Assembly: GCA_040374085.1 (NCBI GenBank)
Contig: JBEIVB010000018.1
Location: 1 to 34,220 of the forward strand
DNA: 34,220 bases
Direction: 5' to 3'
Source of the DNA: JBEIVB01 sp040374085
GTDB taxonomy: Bacteria; Bacteroidota; Bacteroidia; UBA4408
Below are positions 1 to 7,868 of this stretch, in pieces. The notes below the pieces were generated by a model that saw only the letters and a list, made by a program, of their open reading frames with translations, searched no databases and was not told where the DNA came from. The translations under genes were made by a program, and so were the position numbers. How positions within the stretch are numbered: the stretch's first letter is position 1; the number at the start of each line of letters is the position of its first letter.

Positions 1-690
1 AAAGCGTCTTTTCGAAACGGGGAAAATCGTGGAATCGAAAGGATAACTTTCGGAACATTCAAACCAAAAAACGGCAGGGTTAGGCAATTCAGGTCGTTCG
101 TTTAGCAGTTTCTCTTTGATCTTCTCGGGGTAATTGCCTATGGAAAATCGGTAAGCACCAATTCCGGTGGTATGCATGATGCGAAAGGATTCATTCGGTT
201 CGCGTATTCTAGAGACTTGATATTGAAAAATGTTTACGTTTTTTTGTTCCAATGACGGAATCAGCATGTATCCTTCGGATACATTCATAGGAAGTAAACC
301 CACCGGTTCAATGCGAATGCTTTGTTCTACTTCATCAAAAAGGTGCTGTCCAGTTTGAATGGGATTTTTTAAAGTTTTTATGCTTTTGTATAATATGTCA
401 AGGATCGTCTTTACAGAAGGAGAAAGGGGAGGGGTATTCTCAAACTCGATCTTCATACACCTTGGATCCAGTGCTTTGATCCGCTTGGGCATCTCTTCTT
501 CGAACGCTTGCTGCTCCGAAAGAATCCGGTTTGCTGTTTGATAATGATCCATCAACTCAGCATAGCTGGGGAACAGTTTCCTCTGCTCGAAATTCCGATA
601 GGTTTCCTTCAGAAAGGCAAGAAGCATGTAGTGTTTATGTTCGGCATCCAACGGTGCCTCCATAAACCAGTTTGGACTTAGGAAAGGCAT
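1..690 (-). CDS. Conserved hypothetical protein, 3' end outside window
   Basis: An open frame of 230 codons starts at the ATG at 690-688 and runs without a stop off the left edge, so the C-terminus is missing. The product begins MPFLSPNWFMEAPLDAEHKH and is mostly charged and soluble, with no signal peptide or membrane segment. An N-terminus of this style (FLSPNW.., DxEHK.Y.LLAFL) reminds me of a hypothetical protein widespread in Bacteroidota, but I know no function for it. The gene lies 33 bp downstream of mqnE on the same strand and is probably co-transcribed. Its start codon sits in the 3' arm of a perfect 8-bp inverted repeat (685-708). Codon use resembles the neighbouring genes. The frame is quite sure; the role is unknown. 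Confidence 0.8.
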   Translation of the reverse strand, partial: MPFLSPNWFMEAPLDAEHKHYMLLAFLKETYRNFEQRKLFPSYAELMDHYQTANRILSEQQAFEEEMPKRIKALDPRCMKIEFENTPPLSPSVKTILDILYKSIKTLKNPIQTGQHLFDEVEQSIRIEPVGLLPMNVSEGYMLIPSLEQKNVNIFQYQVSRIREPNESFRIMHTTGIGAYRFSIGNYPEKIKEKLLNERPELPNPAVFWFECSESYPFDSTIFPVSKRRF

Positions 691-708
691 ACTCTTTTTT
701 GTATGCCT
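685..708 (-). promoter_or_regulatory. Inverted repeat covering a start codon
   Basis: On the minus strand AGGCATAC, an 8-base A-rich loop, and GTATGCCT form a perfect 8-bp stem. The ATG of the downstream partial gene (690-688) lies in the 3' arm and the A/G-rich stretch that could serve as ribosome entry lies in the loop. No T-run follows, so an intrinsic terminator for mqnE is less likely than translational masking or a dyad operator. Confidence 0.45.
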
Positions 709-723
709 AAACGAGAATCTACT

Positions 724-1899
724 TTATAGGGTTTCGGCCTCTTCCAAGGGGGTTTCGCTGTAATCGCGGACGATTTCGTAGGTGGTATTGCGCTCGATGG
801 GGCGTCTGCCGGCTTGTTTGATGAGGTCTACAAGTTGAGCGGTACTTAGTTTGGGCGATTGCTCCTCCGAACCGGCCATAGAATAAATTTTGGTAGTGTC
901 GTCTATGGTGCCATCGAGGTCGTCAACCCCATAATGCAAGGAGAGTTGGGCAACCTGCCTTCCAATCATGGGCCAGTAGGCTTTTACATGCTGAAAGTTA
1001 TGAAGATACAAACGGCCAATGGCGTAGTTCCGTAAATCTTCTACAACCGAGGTCTCGCTCAGGTGGCTCATCTGATTGTCCTGATTCCGGAATTTAAGCG
1101 GAATAAACGTGTTGAATCCGCCCGTTTCGGTTTGCAGTTTTCTGAGGCGTTCCATGTGATCGATTCGGTGTGCGAAAGATTCTATGTGACCGTAAAGCAT
1201 GGTTGCATTGGAGGGCATGCCCAAGCGGTGCGCTGTTTCATGAATGGCAAGCCACTCGTCTGCCGTGCATTTGTCTGCGCAGATTTGTTCTCTAATCTCG
1301 GGGTGGAAAATTTCTGCACCACCACCCGGCAGAGAATCCTGTCCATGAGTTTTTAGAATGGATAATCCTTCTTCAAAGCTAACCTTAGCCTTCCGGCACA
1401 TGTATTCCAACTCAACCGCAGTGAAGGCCTTCACGTGCAATTCGGGTTTGATGCTTTTGATTTTTTGGATCAATTGAGCAAAAAAGTGCAGTCCCATCTT
1501 CGGATGTACGCCGCCCACAATGTGAACTTCCGTGATGGGTTGGTCTACATATTCTCTGACTTTATTTAGAATCTCTTCCTCCGTTAGTTCCCAGCCACTT
1601 TCCCGGTTTTTGAGCAGGCGAGAGTAGGAGCAAAATTTGCAATCGAATACGCAAATGTTGGTAGGTTCTATGTGGATGTTGCGGTTGAAATAAACGGCAT
1701 CTCCGTTTTTTTCTTTCCGAACATGATTTGCTAAGGCGCCCACCCAATTGAGTGTGCCTGCTTCATACAGCATAAGTCCTTGCTCTTCTGTAAGTGGCTG
1801 CTTTTCGCAAATTGCGTCGAGTACTTGCTCAAAACGAACATCGGGAAGGGTTTTTCTCAGGAGAGAAAAGGTATTGGAAGTGGAAAAGGATGAAGTCAT
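724..1899 (-). CDS. mqnE: Aminofutalosine synthase MqnE
   Basis: This 391-residue radical SAM enzyme fits MqnE of the futalosine route to menaquinone, which joins SAM-derived adenosyl radical and 3-[(1-carboxyvinyl)oxy]benzoate to give aminofutalosine. The [4Fe-4S] motif is C83-x3-C87-x2-C90 (CVFDCKFC). The family signature LPGGGAEIF is at about residues 190-198, and the C-terminal half carries the characteristic NATMLYGH, FIPLKFRN and DDLDGTIDDTTKIY segments. Those features favour MqnE over its relatives MqnC and CofH. Length is typical. It lies 41 bp downstream of the OmpA/PD40 gene and 33 bp upstream of a conserved hypothetical gene, all on the same strand. No other menaquinone gene is in the window. 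It suggests respiration with menaquinone made by the alternative pathway. Confidence 0.93.
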   Translation of the reverse strand: MTSSFSTSNTFSLLRKTLPDVRFEQVLDAICEKQPLTEEQGLMLYEAGTLNWVGALANHVRKEKNGDAVYFNRNIHIEPTNICVFDCKFCSYSRLLKNRESGWELTEEEILNKVREYVDQPITEVHIVGGVHPKMGLHFFAQLIQKIKSIKPELHVKAFTAVELEYMCRKAKVSFEEGLSILKTHGQDSLPGGGAEIFHPEIREQICADKCTADEWLAIHETAHRLGMPSNATMLYGHIESFAHRIDHMERLRKLQTETGGFNTFIPLKFRNQDNQMSHLSETSVVEDLRNYAIGRLYLHNFQHVKAYWPMIGRQVAQLSLHYGVDDLDGTIDDTTKIYSMAGSEEQSPKLSTAQLVDLIKQAGRRPIERNTTYEIVRDYSETPLEEAETL

Positions 1900-1940
1900 G
1901 TGAATAAACTAAAGAAGTAACACCAAAGATTGCCGACGGT

Positions 1941-3938
1941 TCAGAGTACGGTAAATTCTGTTCGTCTGTTTTTTTTCTTTCCGAGTTCTGTATCGTTCGG
2001 TGCTATGGGTTTGGTGTCTCCGTATCCGGTAGGTTTCAAACGCTCGCGCTGTATGCCTTTGGATTCGAGGAAGTTCACCACGGATTTGGCTCTATTCTCT
2101 GAGAGTAAAAGGTTGGCTTTACTATCTCCTACGTTGTCGGTGTGGCCTGCAACCTCGAGCTTGAGGTTGGGGTTTTTGTTTAGCAACTCAACCAATCGGT
2201 TTAGTTCGTATGTACTGGATGCACCGAGTTGAAAGGAGCCGCTCTCAAAGAAAATGTTTTCCAACACCACACGCTTGCCCGCCCGTATAGACTGAAGCAT
2301 AACGTCTTGTTGATAGGTATCTAAGGAAATTCCAGATGGCAAATCGAAGTGTCCGGAATGAAACAAGTAGCCGGTTAATCCTACATTAAAGGCGTAAGAC
2401 TTTCCGCTGGGCAGGCAAACTAAAAATTCTCCGTCGGATGGATTGGAACTGGTTTCGGCTATTTTTTTTCCGGTGGACAAATCAATTAAGGTGAGTTCAG
2501 ATCCAAGTGGCTTTCCACTCTCTGCATCTTTCACAATTCCTTTCACGTATGTGGTAGCAATTGGGCGCGCTTCGGGATATAAGTTAAATGAATAAATATC
2601 CAAGCTTCCGTAGCCTTCTTTTCGGTTGGCTGCATAAAATGCCTCTGTGCCAAGAGCACTTACTGCAAGGCTGGTTTCCTCTTCGGGGGTGTTAATCGGA
2701 TATCCAAGGTTTACGGGCTTGCCCCAGGTTCCATCGGGTTTGCGCCTGGCAACAAAGAGGTCCATTCCTCCCATTCCCGGGTGTCCATTGGAGGCAAAAT
2801 ACAGGGTCTGATTGTCGGGGTGAATAAAGGGAGAAAGTTCATCAAAGGGGGTGTTGAGGCTGTCGCTTAAGTTAAGCGGAGGAGCCCATTCACCTTCCGC
2901 TGTTAAGGTGCTGAAATACAAATCGGAACCTCCTTTTCCTCCGGAACGTTTGCTTACAAAGTACAAGGTGGTACCATCTGCAGAAAGGCTGGGCTGTGTG
3001 TCCCAAGCCGGACTGTTTATGGTTCTTCCCAAGTTTTGAGCTTGGCCCCATCCATTGGCTCTACGAAAGGAAACAAACAAGTCGCAGCTTCCAAGGCCTT
3101 TTCTGCCTCCTGCGTATTGGCCGGGCATTTCTTCGCATCCGGTGAAGATGAGAATTTGGCCGTCTGCCGAAATGCTTTGTCCGCCTTCATTTCCGGTGGT
3201 ATTAACCGGAGGCCCCAAGTTTTTTCGCTGAGCCCAACTGCCATTTTCTTTCTTGGATGTGTAAAAATCTTCGTGAAGCTTTTGGATTGAGGAAGGGGAG
3301 AGGGTATCGTCGGGCTGCCGAACGGTAAATATCAGTGTGGATAAATCGGCTGTTAATGAGGGCAGGTACTCTTCGTGTTTTGAGTTGATGTTGGGTCCGA
3401 GATTCACCGGGTTGAATGGAACCGGATGATCCAGGGCCCAGGCGCCGAAGCGGGCAGAAGCCAGTGATCTGCGGGCTCTTGCTTGTATCGGAGCATCGCC
3501 TTGCTTTGAAGATAGAAAGCGGGTTAGGGCCACCTCTGCTTCCTTGTAGCGCATCAATTGATTATATGCCAATCCTAATGAGAAAAATGCGTTTGGAAAA
3601 AAGCCAGGGTTGCGTTGGGTTATGATGCGAAAGCGCTCCGCGGCTTCAGCCGTTCGCTTCATGTCCAGCAGCAATTCTCCCGAGAGTATATAGGCTTCCC
3701 AGCATGCGGAGTCCGCTTGTAGGGCTTTTGAAAAGCTCTGCAAGGCTTTATCACCAAATGCGAACGCCTCGCCTCTTTGACCCATTTTTTCGAGTTCAAC
3801 GCGTTTGTTGTATAATTCTATGCCGTCTTCAAGATTGCGAATGGCTTTTTTGCTGCTGGTCGAATACTTGGGTTGAGCGATTGCGTGGAAACCCATTCCC
3901 ATCCACAAAAAATATAAAACGAAGGCAAATGATTTCAC
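1941..3938 (-). CDS. TPR-PD40-CRD-OmpA envelope protein (PorE-like architecture)
   Basis: The product has 665 residues. A signal peptide (about 1-21, cleavage after AIA) is followed by a TPR-like helical part (about 30-165), a WD40-like/PD40 beta-propeller (about 185-455, repeated SLSADGTTLYF-type blades), a carboxypeptidase regulatory-like fold (about 462-540) and an OmpA C-terminal peptidoglycan-binding domain (about 555-665, with GHTDNVG near 598 and ENRAKSV). The same order is known for PorE of the type IX secretion system, but PorE is a lipoprotein and this signal peptide has no lipobox; flavobacteria carry several paralogues of this shape. The start is GTG at 3938-3936, overlapping the queE stop as GTGA. 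Starting at a later Met would destroy the signal peptide. Likely role: an outer-membrane-associated, peptidoglycan-anchored scaffold. Confidence 0.87.
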   Translation of the reverse strand: MKSFAFVLYFLWMGMGFHAIAQPKYSTSSKKAIRNLEDGIELYNKRVELEKMGQRGEAFAFGDKALQSFSKALQADSACWEAYILSGELLLDMKRTAEAAERFRIITQRNPGFFPNAFFSLGLAYNQLMRYKEAEVALTRFLSSKQGDAPIQARARRSLASARFGAWALDHPVPFNPVNLGPNINSKHEEYLPSLTADLSTLIFTVRQPDDTLSPSSIQKLHEDFYTSKKENGSWAQRKNLGPPVNTTGNEGGQSISADGQILIFTGCEEMPGQYAGGRKGLGSCDLFVSFRRANGWGQAQNLGRTINSPAWDTQPSLSADGTTLYFVSKRSGGKGGSDLYFSTLTAEGEWAPPLNLSDSLNTPFDELSPFIHPDNQTLYFASNGHPGMGGMDLFVARRKPDGTWGKPVNLGYPINTPEEETSLAVSALGTEAFYAANRKEGYGSLDIYSFNLYPEARPIATTYVKGIVKDAESGKPLGSELTLIDLSTGKKIAETSSNPSDGEFLVCLPSGKSYAFNVGLTGYLFHSGHFDLPSGISLDTYQQDVMLQSIRAGKRVVLENIFFESGSFQLGASSTYELNRLVELLNKNPNLKLEVAGHTDNVGDSKANLLLSENRAKSVVNFLESKGIQRERLKPTGYGDTKPIAPNDTELGKKKNRRTEFTVL

Positions 3939-4603
3939 GGCAGGTGCAGGTATTTATGCGTCTGTATGCCCACTCTCCACTCCGGATGCTGCATGGTAAA
4001 CTCGGTAATGAGGGGCATAACCTCTTCACGTTTGCTCCACTCGGGCTGAAGAATCAACGGGCAGTTGTTGCCTGCAGCGCGAACGGCTTCAGCTTGCTTT
4101 TGTGCCCACACCAAATCGTTGCGGTTGTACACAATTACTTTTAGTTCATGGGCTTTGGAGTAAATTTCGGGAAGAGGGGTTATCGTTTTTTTCGGGGAGA
4201 GACAGATCCAGTCCCAGTTTCCGGTGAGTGGGTATGCACCGCTTGTTTCAAGGTGAGCAGCCACTCCTTTTTTGTGGAGGAATTCGGTGGTAAACTCCAT
4301 GGGATAAAGGCTGGGTTCTCCACCCGTTATGACCACTACTCCGGAGGGGTTTTGGATGGCCTGTTCCAGAAGAGGTTCTATTTCCACGAGGGGATGCAGA
4401 TGGGCGTTCCAGCTTTCTTTAACGTCGCACCAATGGCAACCCACATCGCATCCCCCCACCCGAATAAAATAGGCTGCTTTTCCGCTGTGCATGCCTTCAC
4501 CTTGCAGGGTGTAGAAATGCTCCATGACGGGCAGTAGGCGACCGTCTTCAAAGGTTTGATTGTTTGAATAAAGCAGTTCGGTGCTTTGAGGCGTATGTTT
4601 CAT
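3935..4603 (-). CDS. queE: 7-carboxy-7-deazaguanine synthase QueE
   Basis: Radical SAM enzyme that contracts 6-carboxytetrahydropterin to 7-carboxy-7-deazaguanine on the queuosine/7-deazaguanine pathway. The opening FYTLQGEG..SGKAAYFIRVGGC is diagnostic. The cluster motif is C52-x3-C56-x2-C59 (CDVGCHWC), followed by the ITGGEPS SAM-binding segment and a short 222-residue body typical of this reduced radical SAM fold. The frame is open up to 4636, but that start would overlap nadK by 25 bp; the ATG at 4603 lies 8 bp past the nadK stop and gives the normal N-terminus, so I chose it. It is coupled to the next gene by a GTGA overlap. No queC, queD or queF is in this window. Confidence 0.9.
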   Translation of the reverse strand: MKHTPQSTELLYSNNQTFEDGRLLPVMEHFYTLQGEGMHSGKAAYFIRVGGCDVGCHWCDVKESWNAHLHPLVEIEPLLEQAIQNPSGVVVITGGEPSLYPMEFTTEFLHKKGVAAHLETSGAYPLTGNWDWICLSPKKTITPLPEIYSKAHELKVIVYNRNDLVWAQKQAEAVRAAGNNCPLILQPEWSKREEVMPLITEFTMQHPEWRVGIQTHKYLHLP

Positions 4604-4611
4604 GAATGGCT

Positions 4612-5490
4612 TTAGTTGCGCCGGTCTATACCCCACATCAGTTTTTGTCGCAGGGTTTCGGAAAAGTTCTGACCGGGTAGGCGCAGAAGGTGAAAAGGTT
4701 GTGGCGCTCGTTTGATGGTGATTTCGGTTCCGGGTTCAACCAAGGAAGAGCGCGAATCGAGTGAGGCCAAAAAATGCTTGTGCCGGCCTTCCACCTTCAG
4801 GGTGATGACGTCCTTATCGGAGATGATTAAGGGCCGCACGTTGAGGTTGTGCGGAGCGATGGGGGTAATGATGAAATTGGCAGAATCGGGCATCACTATG
4901 GGACCGCCGCAACTCAGCGAATAGGCAGTGGATCCGGTGGGTGTAGACACAATTAATCCATCTGCCCAATAAGCGTTCAGGTATTCACCGTTGATGTAGG
5001 CGTGAATGGTCATCATGGAGGCACTTTCGCTTTTCAGAAGAGTGAACTCATTCAAGGCAATGTTTTGGTTGGCAAACCAAGGATGATCGCTTTCTGCGCA
5101 CAGCATGGTGCGGCTGTCGAGGCTATGCTCTCCTTTCAAAATATGGGCTACAGCGGTTTCCATTGTTTCAATGTCTATGCTTGCCAGAAAGCCCAATCGG
5201 CCTGTGTTTAGGCCAATTACCGGAATGGTGCTACCGGCAACGAGGGGAACGGTATTGAGCAAAGTGCCATCGCCACCGATGCTTATCACTAAGTTCACTT
5301 CCCTAGACAGGGGTTTGTAGGAAGAAAACAGGCTGCTCGGATTTTGAAAGGAAACTTTATCGCGAATGAGTTGATAAAAATCCTCGTGAAACATGAGGTT
5401 AACCCCCTCCGATTCGAGCAGTCCGATGAGTTTTTTTATTGGGTTAATGTTGTATGCATTAACGCTTTTACCGTAGATGGCAACTTTCAT
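4612..5490 (-). CDS. nadK: NAD kinase
   Basis: ATP-dependent phosphorylation of NAD to NADP. The 292-residue protein shows the kinase GGDGT motif at about 72-76 (SIGGDGTLLNT), a conserved NE(F) segment (ALNEFTLLK), the TPTGSTAYSLSCGGPI active-site loop, and the C-terminal PHNL..RPLI segment. Length and order are normal for bacterial NadK. It lies 48 bp downstream of the CBS protein and 8 bp upstream of queE. CBS protein followed by nadK, with pdxJ divergent, is an arrangement I recognise from Bacteroidota genomes. A perfect TAnnTTTG -7-like element (5518-5511) precedes it, so it may have its own promoter as well as read-through. Confidence 0.95.
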   Translation of the reverse strand: MKVAIYGKSVNAYNINPIKKLIGLLESEGVNLMFHEDFYQLIRDKVSFQNPSSLFSSYKPLSREVNLVISIGGDGTLLNTVPLVAGSTIPVIGLNTGRLGFLASIDIETMETAVAHILKGEHSLDSRTMLCAESDHPWFANQNIALNEFTLLKSESASMMTIHAYINGEYLNAYWADGLIVSTPTGSTAYSLSCGGPIVMPDSANFIITPIAPHNLNVRPLIISDKDVITLKVEGRHKHFLASLDSRSSLVEPGTEITIKRAPQPFHLLRLPGQNFSETLRQKLMWGIDRRN

Positions 5491-5510
5491 TGTTTCCCAG
5501 AAATCTCCCT

Positions 5511-5518
5511 CAAATATA
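5511..5518 (-). promoter_or_regulatory. Candidate -7 element (TATATTTG) for nadK
   Basis: On the minus strand TATATTTG matches the Bacteroidota -7 consensus TAnnTTTG exactly and lies about 20 nt upstream of the nadK ATG. No clear TTG-type -33 element is seen at the usual spacing, so this is only a partial match. Confidence 0.35.
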
Positions 5519-5538
5519 ATGTAAAAGTAGGGGCGGAA

Positions 5539-6228
5539 TCAGGGTTCGAGAAACTTTAAGAAAGACTGGTACCGATCCAACATGCCTTGGTCCTCCTCTC
5601 CATCGTGAAATGCTGCTTTAACGGTGTAGTTGAAACGGTGAAAGGTTTGCAGAATGCCCGATAGGTCGGTACGGTTTACTTTTATGGTTACCTCCAACTT
5701 TTGAGCATCGAGAGGAGACGAAATGTAGAGGCTCAGGATTTTGGCGTCGTTGGATTCAACAATTCGGGCAATCTCAGAGAGCTGGTAATCGTGCACGTTC
5801 ACTTCAATCACAATTAGTCCGCCGTTCTCTTTCATGGAGCCCATTTCAGCCAGCTCAGCGAGCATGGTGGACAGTGTAATAATCCCCAAGTAATTGCCAT
5901 CTCGATCGAGTACCGGTAGAAGCGACAATTTTAATGAGGTGATGACTTTTAGAACATCGTAGAAATGTTGATCTTCAAGAACAAAGGGCTTGGCCAGGGA
6001 TAGACTGTGGTTGCCGATGGGTTCATCGGGGTGATTTAAGTCGAGAATGTCTGCTTCGCTGATGAGCCCGAGAAACTCCTGGTGATTGACGATGGGAAGA
6101 TGCGAGACCCGAAAATCACCCATCCAATGGAGCGCACGCGTTCCGGTGTCGGAGGTTTTAATGGGCGGAACATCATCAGAGATGAGGTCTCGCGCAAGAA
6201 AAAGGTGGTGATGGCCTTTGGTTTCCAT
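5539..6228 (-). CDS. CBS-domain pair protein with ACT-like C-terminus
   Basis: The 229-residue cytosolic protein contains two CBS motifs (about 12-65 and 78-135; the second reads LSLLPVLDRDGNYLGIITLSTML) followed by a roughly 75-residue alpha/beta segment (GGLIVIEVNVHDYQLSEIARIVESNDAKILSL..) that resembles an ACT-type regulatory fold. CBS pairs usually bind adenine nucleotides, so an adenylate-sensing role beside NAD kinase is plausible but not shown by the sequence. It is the first gene of the minus-strand run and is divergent from pdxJ, sharing a 115-bp promoter region (6229-6343). No catalytic domain is attached. Family call is firm; the ligand and partner are unknown. Confidence 0.82.
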   Translation of the reverse strand: METKGHHHLFLARDLISDDVPPIKTSDTGTRALHWMGDFRVSHLPIVNHQEFLGLISEADILDLNHPDEPIGNHSLSLAKPFVLEDQHFYDVLKVITSLKLSLLPVLDRDGNYLGIITLSTMLAELAEMGSMKENGGLIVIEVNVHDYQLSEIARIVESNDAKILSLYISSPLDAQKLEVTIKVNRTDLSGILQTFHRFNYTVKAAFHDGEEDQGMLDRYQSFLKFLEP

Positions 6229-6331
6229 GGTTCCGTCTCACGCAAATAAACGCGAAAAGATCATTGGGGTTTACCTTAATACCATAATAACGCTAAAAAA
6301 GATGAAAACGTGGGGCCGCCCACCAATTTTC

Positions 6332-6339
6332 TACCTTCG
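6332..6339 (+). promoter_or_regulatory. Candidate -7 element (TACCTTCG) for pdxJ
   Basis: TACCTTCG matches TAnnTTTG with one change and ends only 4 nt before the pdxJ ATG at 6344. If it is used, transcription would begin at or immediately around the start codon, giving a leaderless or near-leaderless message. No convincing -33 TTG is visible. Confidence 0.35.
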
Positions 6340-6343
6340 CAGC

Positions 6344-7063
6344 ATGAAGAAAACGTGTCTTAGCGTGAACATTAACAAGGTAGCCACTCTGCGTAATGCG
6401 CGTGGGGGCGAGGTACCGGATGTGGTGAAGTTTGCCCTGGATTGCGAGCGTTTTGGTGCACAAGGCATCACCGTTCATCCAAGACCCGATGAAAGACACA
6501 TACGCTATTCCGACGTTTTCGCGCTCCGAGAGGTTATCGCCACCGAGCTGAATGTGGAAGGTTACCCATCGAATGATTTCCTGAAATTGGTGGAGGCGGT
6601 GAAGCCTGCTCAGGTCACGCTCGTGCCCGATCCACCCGATGCCATTACCAGTCAGGCCGGTTGGAATACCGTGCAAGAAGGTTCTTTTTTGCGGGATGTT
6701 GTACATACCCTAAAGAATCAAGGCACTCGGGTTTCTTTATTTATGGAACCCAATCGTGAGTGGCTCGAAGAGGCTGCTAAGCTTGGTACAGACCGCGTTG
6801 AGTTTTACACCGGACCCTATGCACACGGCTACCCTGCCAACCCCTCCGAAGCTGTAGCACCCTACGCTGAAGCAGCCATTTGGGTTAATGAACTCGGTCT
6901 TGGACTCAATGCCGGCCATGACTTAAACTTGGATAACCTCCATTTTTTTCGGCGTCATCTTCCAAACTTACTTGAGGTTTCCATTGGCCACGCCCTCATT
7001 TGCGATGCGCTGTATCTCGGAATTGAAAATACCATTCAGCTGTATCGACGTCAGCTAATTTAA
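6344..7063 (+). CDS. pdxJ: Pyridoxine 5'-phosphate synthase PdxJ
   Basis: Condenses 1-deoxy-D-xylulose 5-phosphate with 3-amino-2-oxopropyl phosphate to pyridoxine 5'-phosphate, the last ring-forming step of the DXP-dependent vitamin B6 pathway. The 239-residue TIM-barrel protein begins LSVNINKVATLRNARGG and carries HPRPDERHI (phosphate/substrate loop), VTLVPDPP, the GTDRVEFYTGPYA segment and the C-terminal GLNAGHDLN and VSIGHALI motifs. The frame stays open 42 codons upstream, but the homologous N-terminus starts at the ATG at 6344, as in the E. coli protein of similar length. It is followed after 4 bp by an alpha/beta hydrolase, so they form an operon. Confidence 0.95.
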   Translation: MKKTCLSVNINKVATLRNARGGEVPDVVKFALDCERFGAQGITVHPRPDERHIRYSDVFALREVIATELNVEGYPSNDFLKLVEAVKPAQVTLVPDPPDAITSQAGWNTVQEGSFLRDVVHTLKNQGTRVSLFMEPNREWLEEAAKLGTDRVEFYTGPYAHGYPANPSEAVAPYAEAAIWVNELGLGLNAGHDLNLDNLHFFRRHLPNLLEVSIGHALICDALYLGIENTIQLYRRQLI

Positions 7064-7067
7064 TAAC

Positions 7068-7868
7068 ATGGAGCTTTTTTATCGTAGAGAAGGCGCCGGT
7101 CTTCCGGTGTATATTTTGCATGGACTGTTTGGCTGTGCAGATAATTGGAGTCAGGTTTCCAAACGCCTCTCTGAGCATGCGGATGTTGTGGTTGTGGATT
7201 TGCGAAACCACGGAAGATCGCCCCATTCAGATGAGTGGGATTACCATTGCATGGCCGAAGATGTGGTGGAGCTGATGGATCGCTTGGGGCATAAACAAGC
7301 CATGGTGGTGGGGCACTCCATGGGGGGTAAGGTTGCCATGCACATTTCGCTTCTTCAGCCAAGTAGGTTGTTGGGCATGGTGGTCGTAGACATTGCGCCA
7401 CGTTACTATGCTCCCCATCACCAAGATGTTTTAGACGCTTTATGGAGCGTAGATTTCAGTAAGCACAAAACCCGAAAAGATTGTGAGCAGGTGCTTGAGG
7501 GTTTGATTGGCGATGTGGGAACCCGTCAGTTTTTACTCAAGAATTTGTTTTGGGAAACCCAGCCCGATGGAACTTCTCAGCTTGCCTGGAGGATGAATTT
7601 GCCGGTGATCACACGCCATATTGTGGAGGTTGGACAGGCCAGTCCGAAGCCTCATCTATTTGATGTAGATCATCTTCCTGTGCTGTTTGTTCGCGGCGCA
7701 AAATCAAATTACATCAACACCGAAGATATTACAACTATAAAGCAGTATTACCCAAAAGCGGAGGTGCAAACCATTTCCGATGCGGGACATTGGGTACAAG
7801 CCGAACAGCCGGAAGCCTTCTTAGCGTGCATCAGGCAATTCAGTGCGAACCTGAATTTACATACTTAG
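7068..7868 (+). CDS. Alpha/beta hydrolase, YbfF-like esterase
   Basis: A 266-residue soluble alpha/beta hydrolase. It has the HGLFG oxyanion-type loop near the N-terminus (about 18-22), a DLRNHGRS strand-turn (about 44-51), the nucleophile elbow GHSMGG with Ser84, and a C-terminal catalytic His241 in AGHWVQAEQP. The DLRNHGRSPHS and LHGLFGCADNW segments are those of the YbfF/ABHD11-type esterases; the substrate is unknown. It follows pdxJ by 4 bp, a pairing found in other Bacteroidota. Its 3' end overlaps the 3' end of the convergent pfkA gene by 12 bp, so there is no room for a separate terminator. Confidence 0.88.
   Translation: MELFYRREGAGLPVYILHGLFGCADNWSQVSKRLSEHADVVVVDLRNHGRSPHSDEWDYHCMAEDVVELMDRLGHKQAMVVGHSMGGKVAMHISLLQPSRLLGMVVVDIAPRYYAPHHQDVLDALWSVDFSKHKTRKDCEQVLEGLIGDVGTRQFLLKNLFWETQPDGTSQLAWRMNLPVITRHIVEVGQASPKPHLFDVDHLPVLFVRGAKSNYINTEDITTIKQYYPKAEVQTISDAGHWVQAEQPEAFLACIRQFSANLNLHT

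Noticed and set aside
6218..6343. Upstream extension of pdxJ
   Set aside because: Adds 42 residues not found in the family and runs across the divergent promoter region and into the CBS gene.
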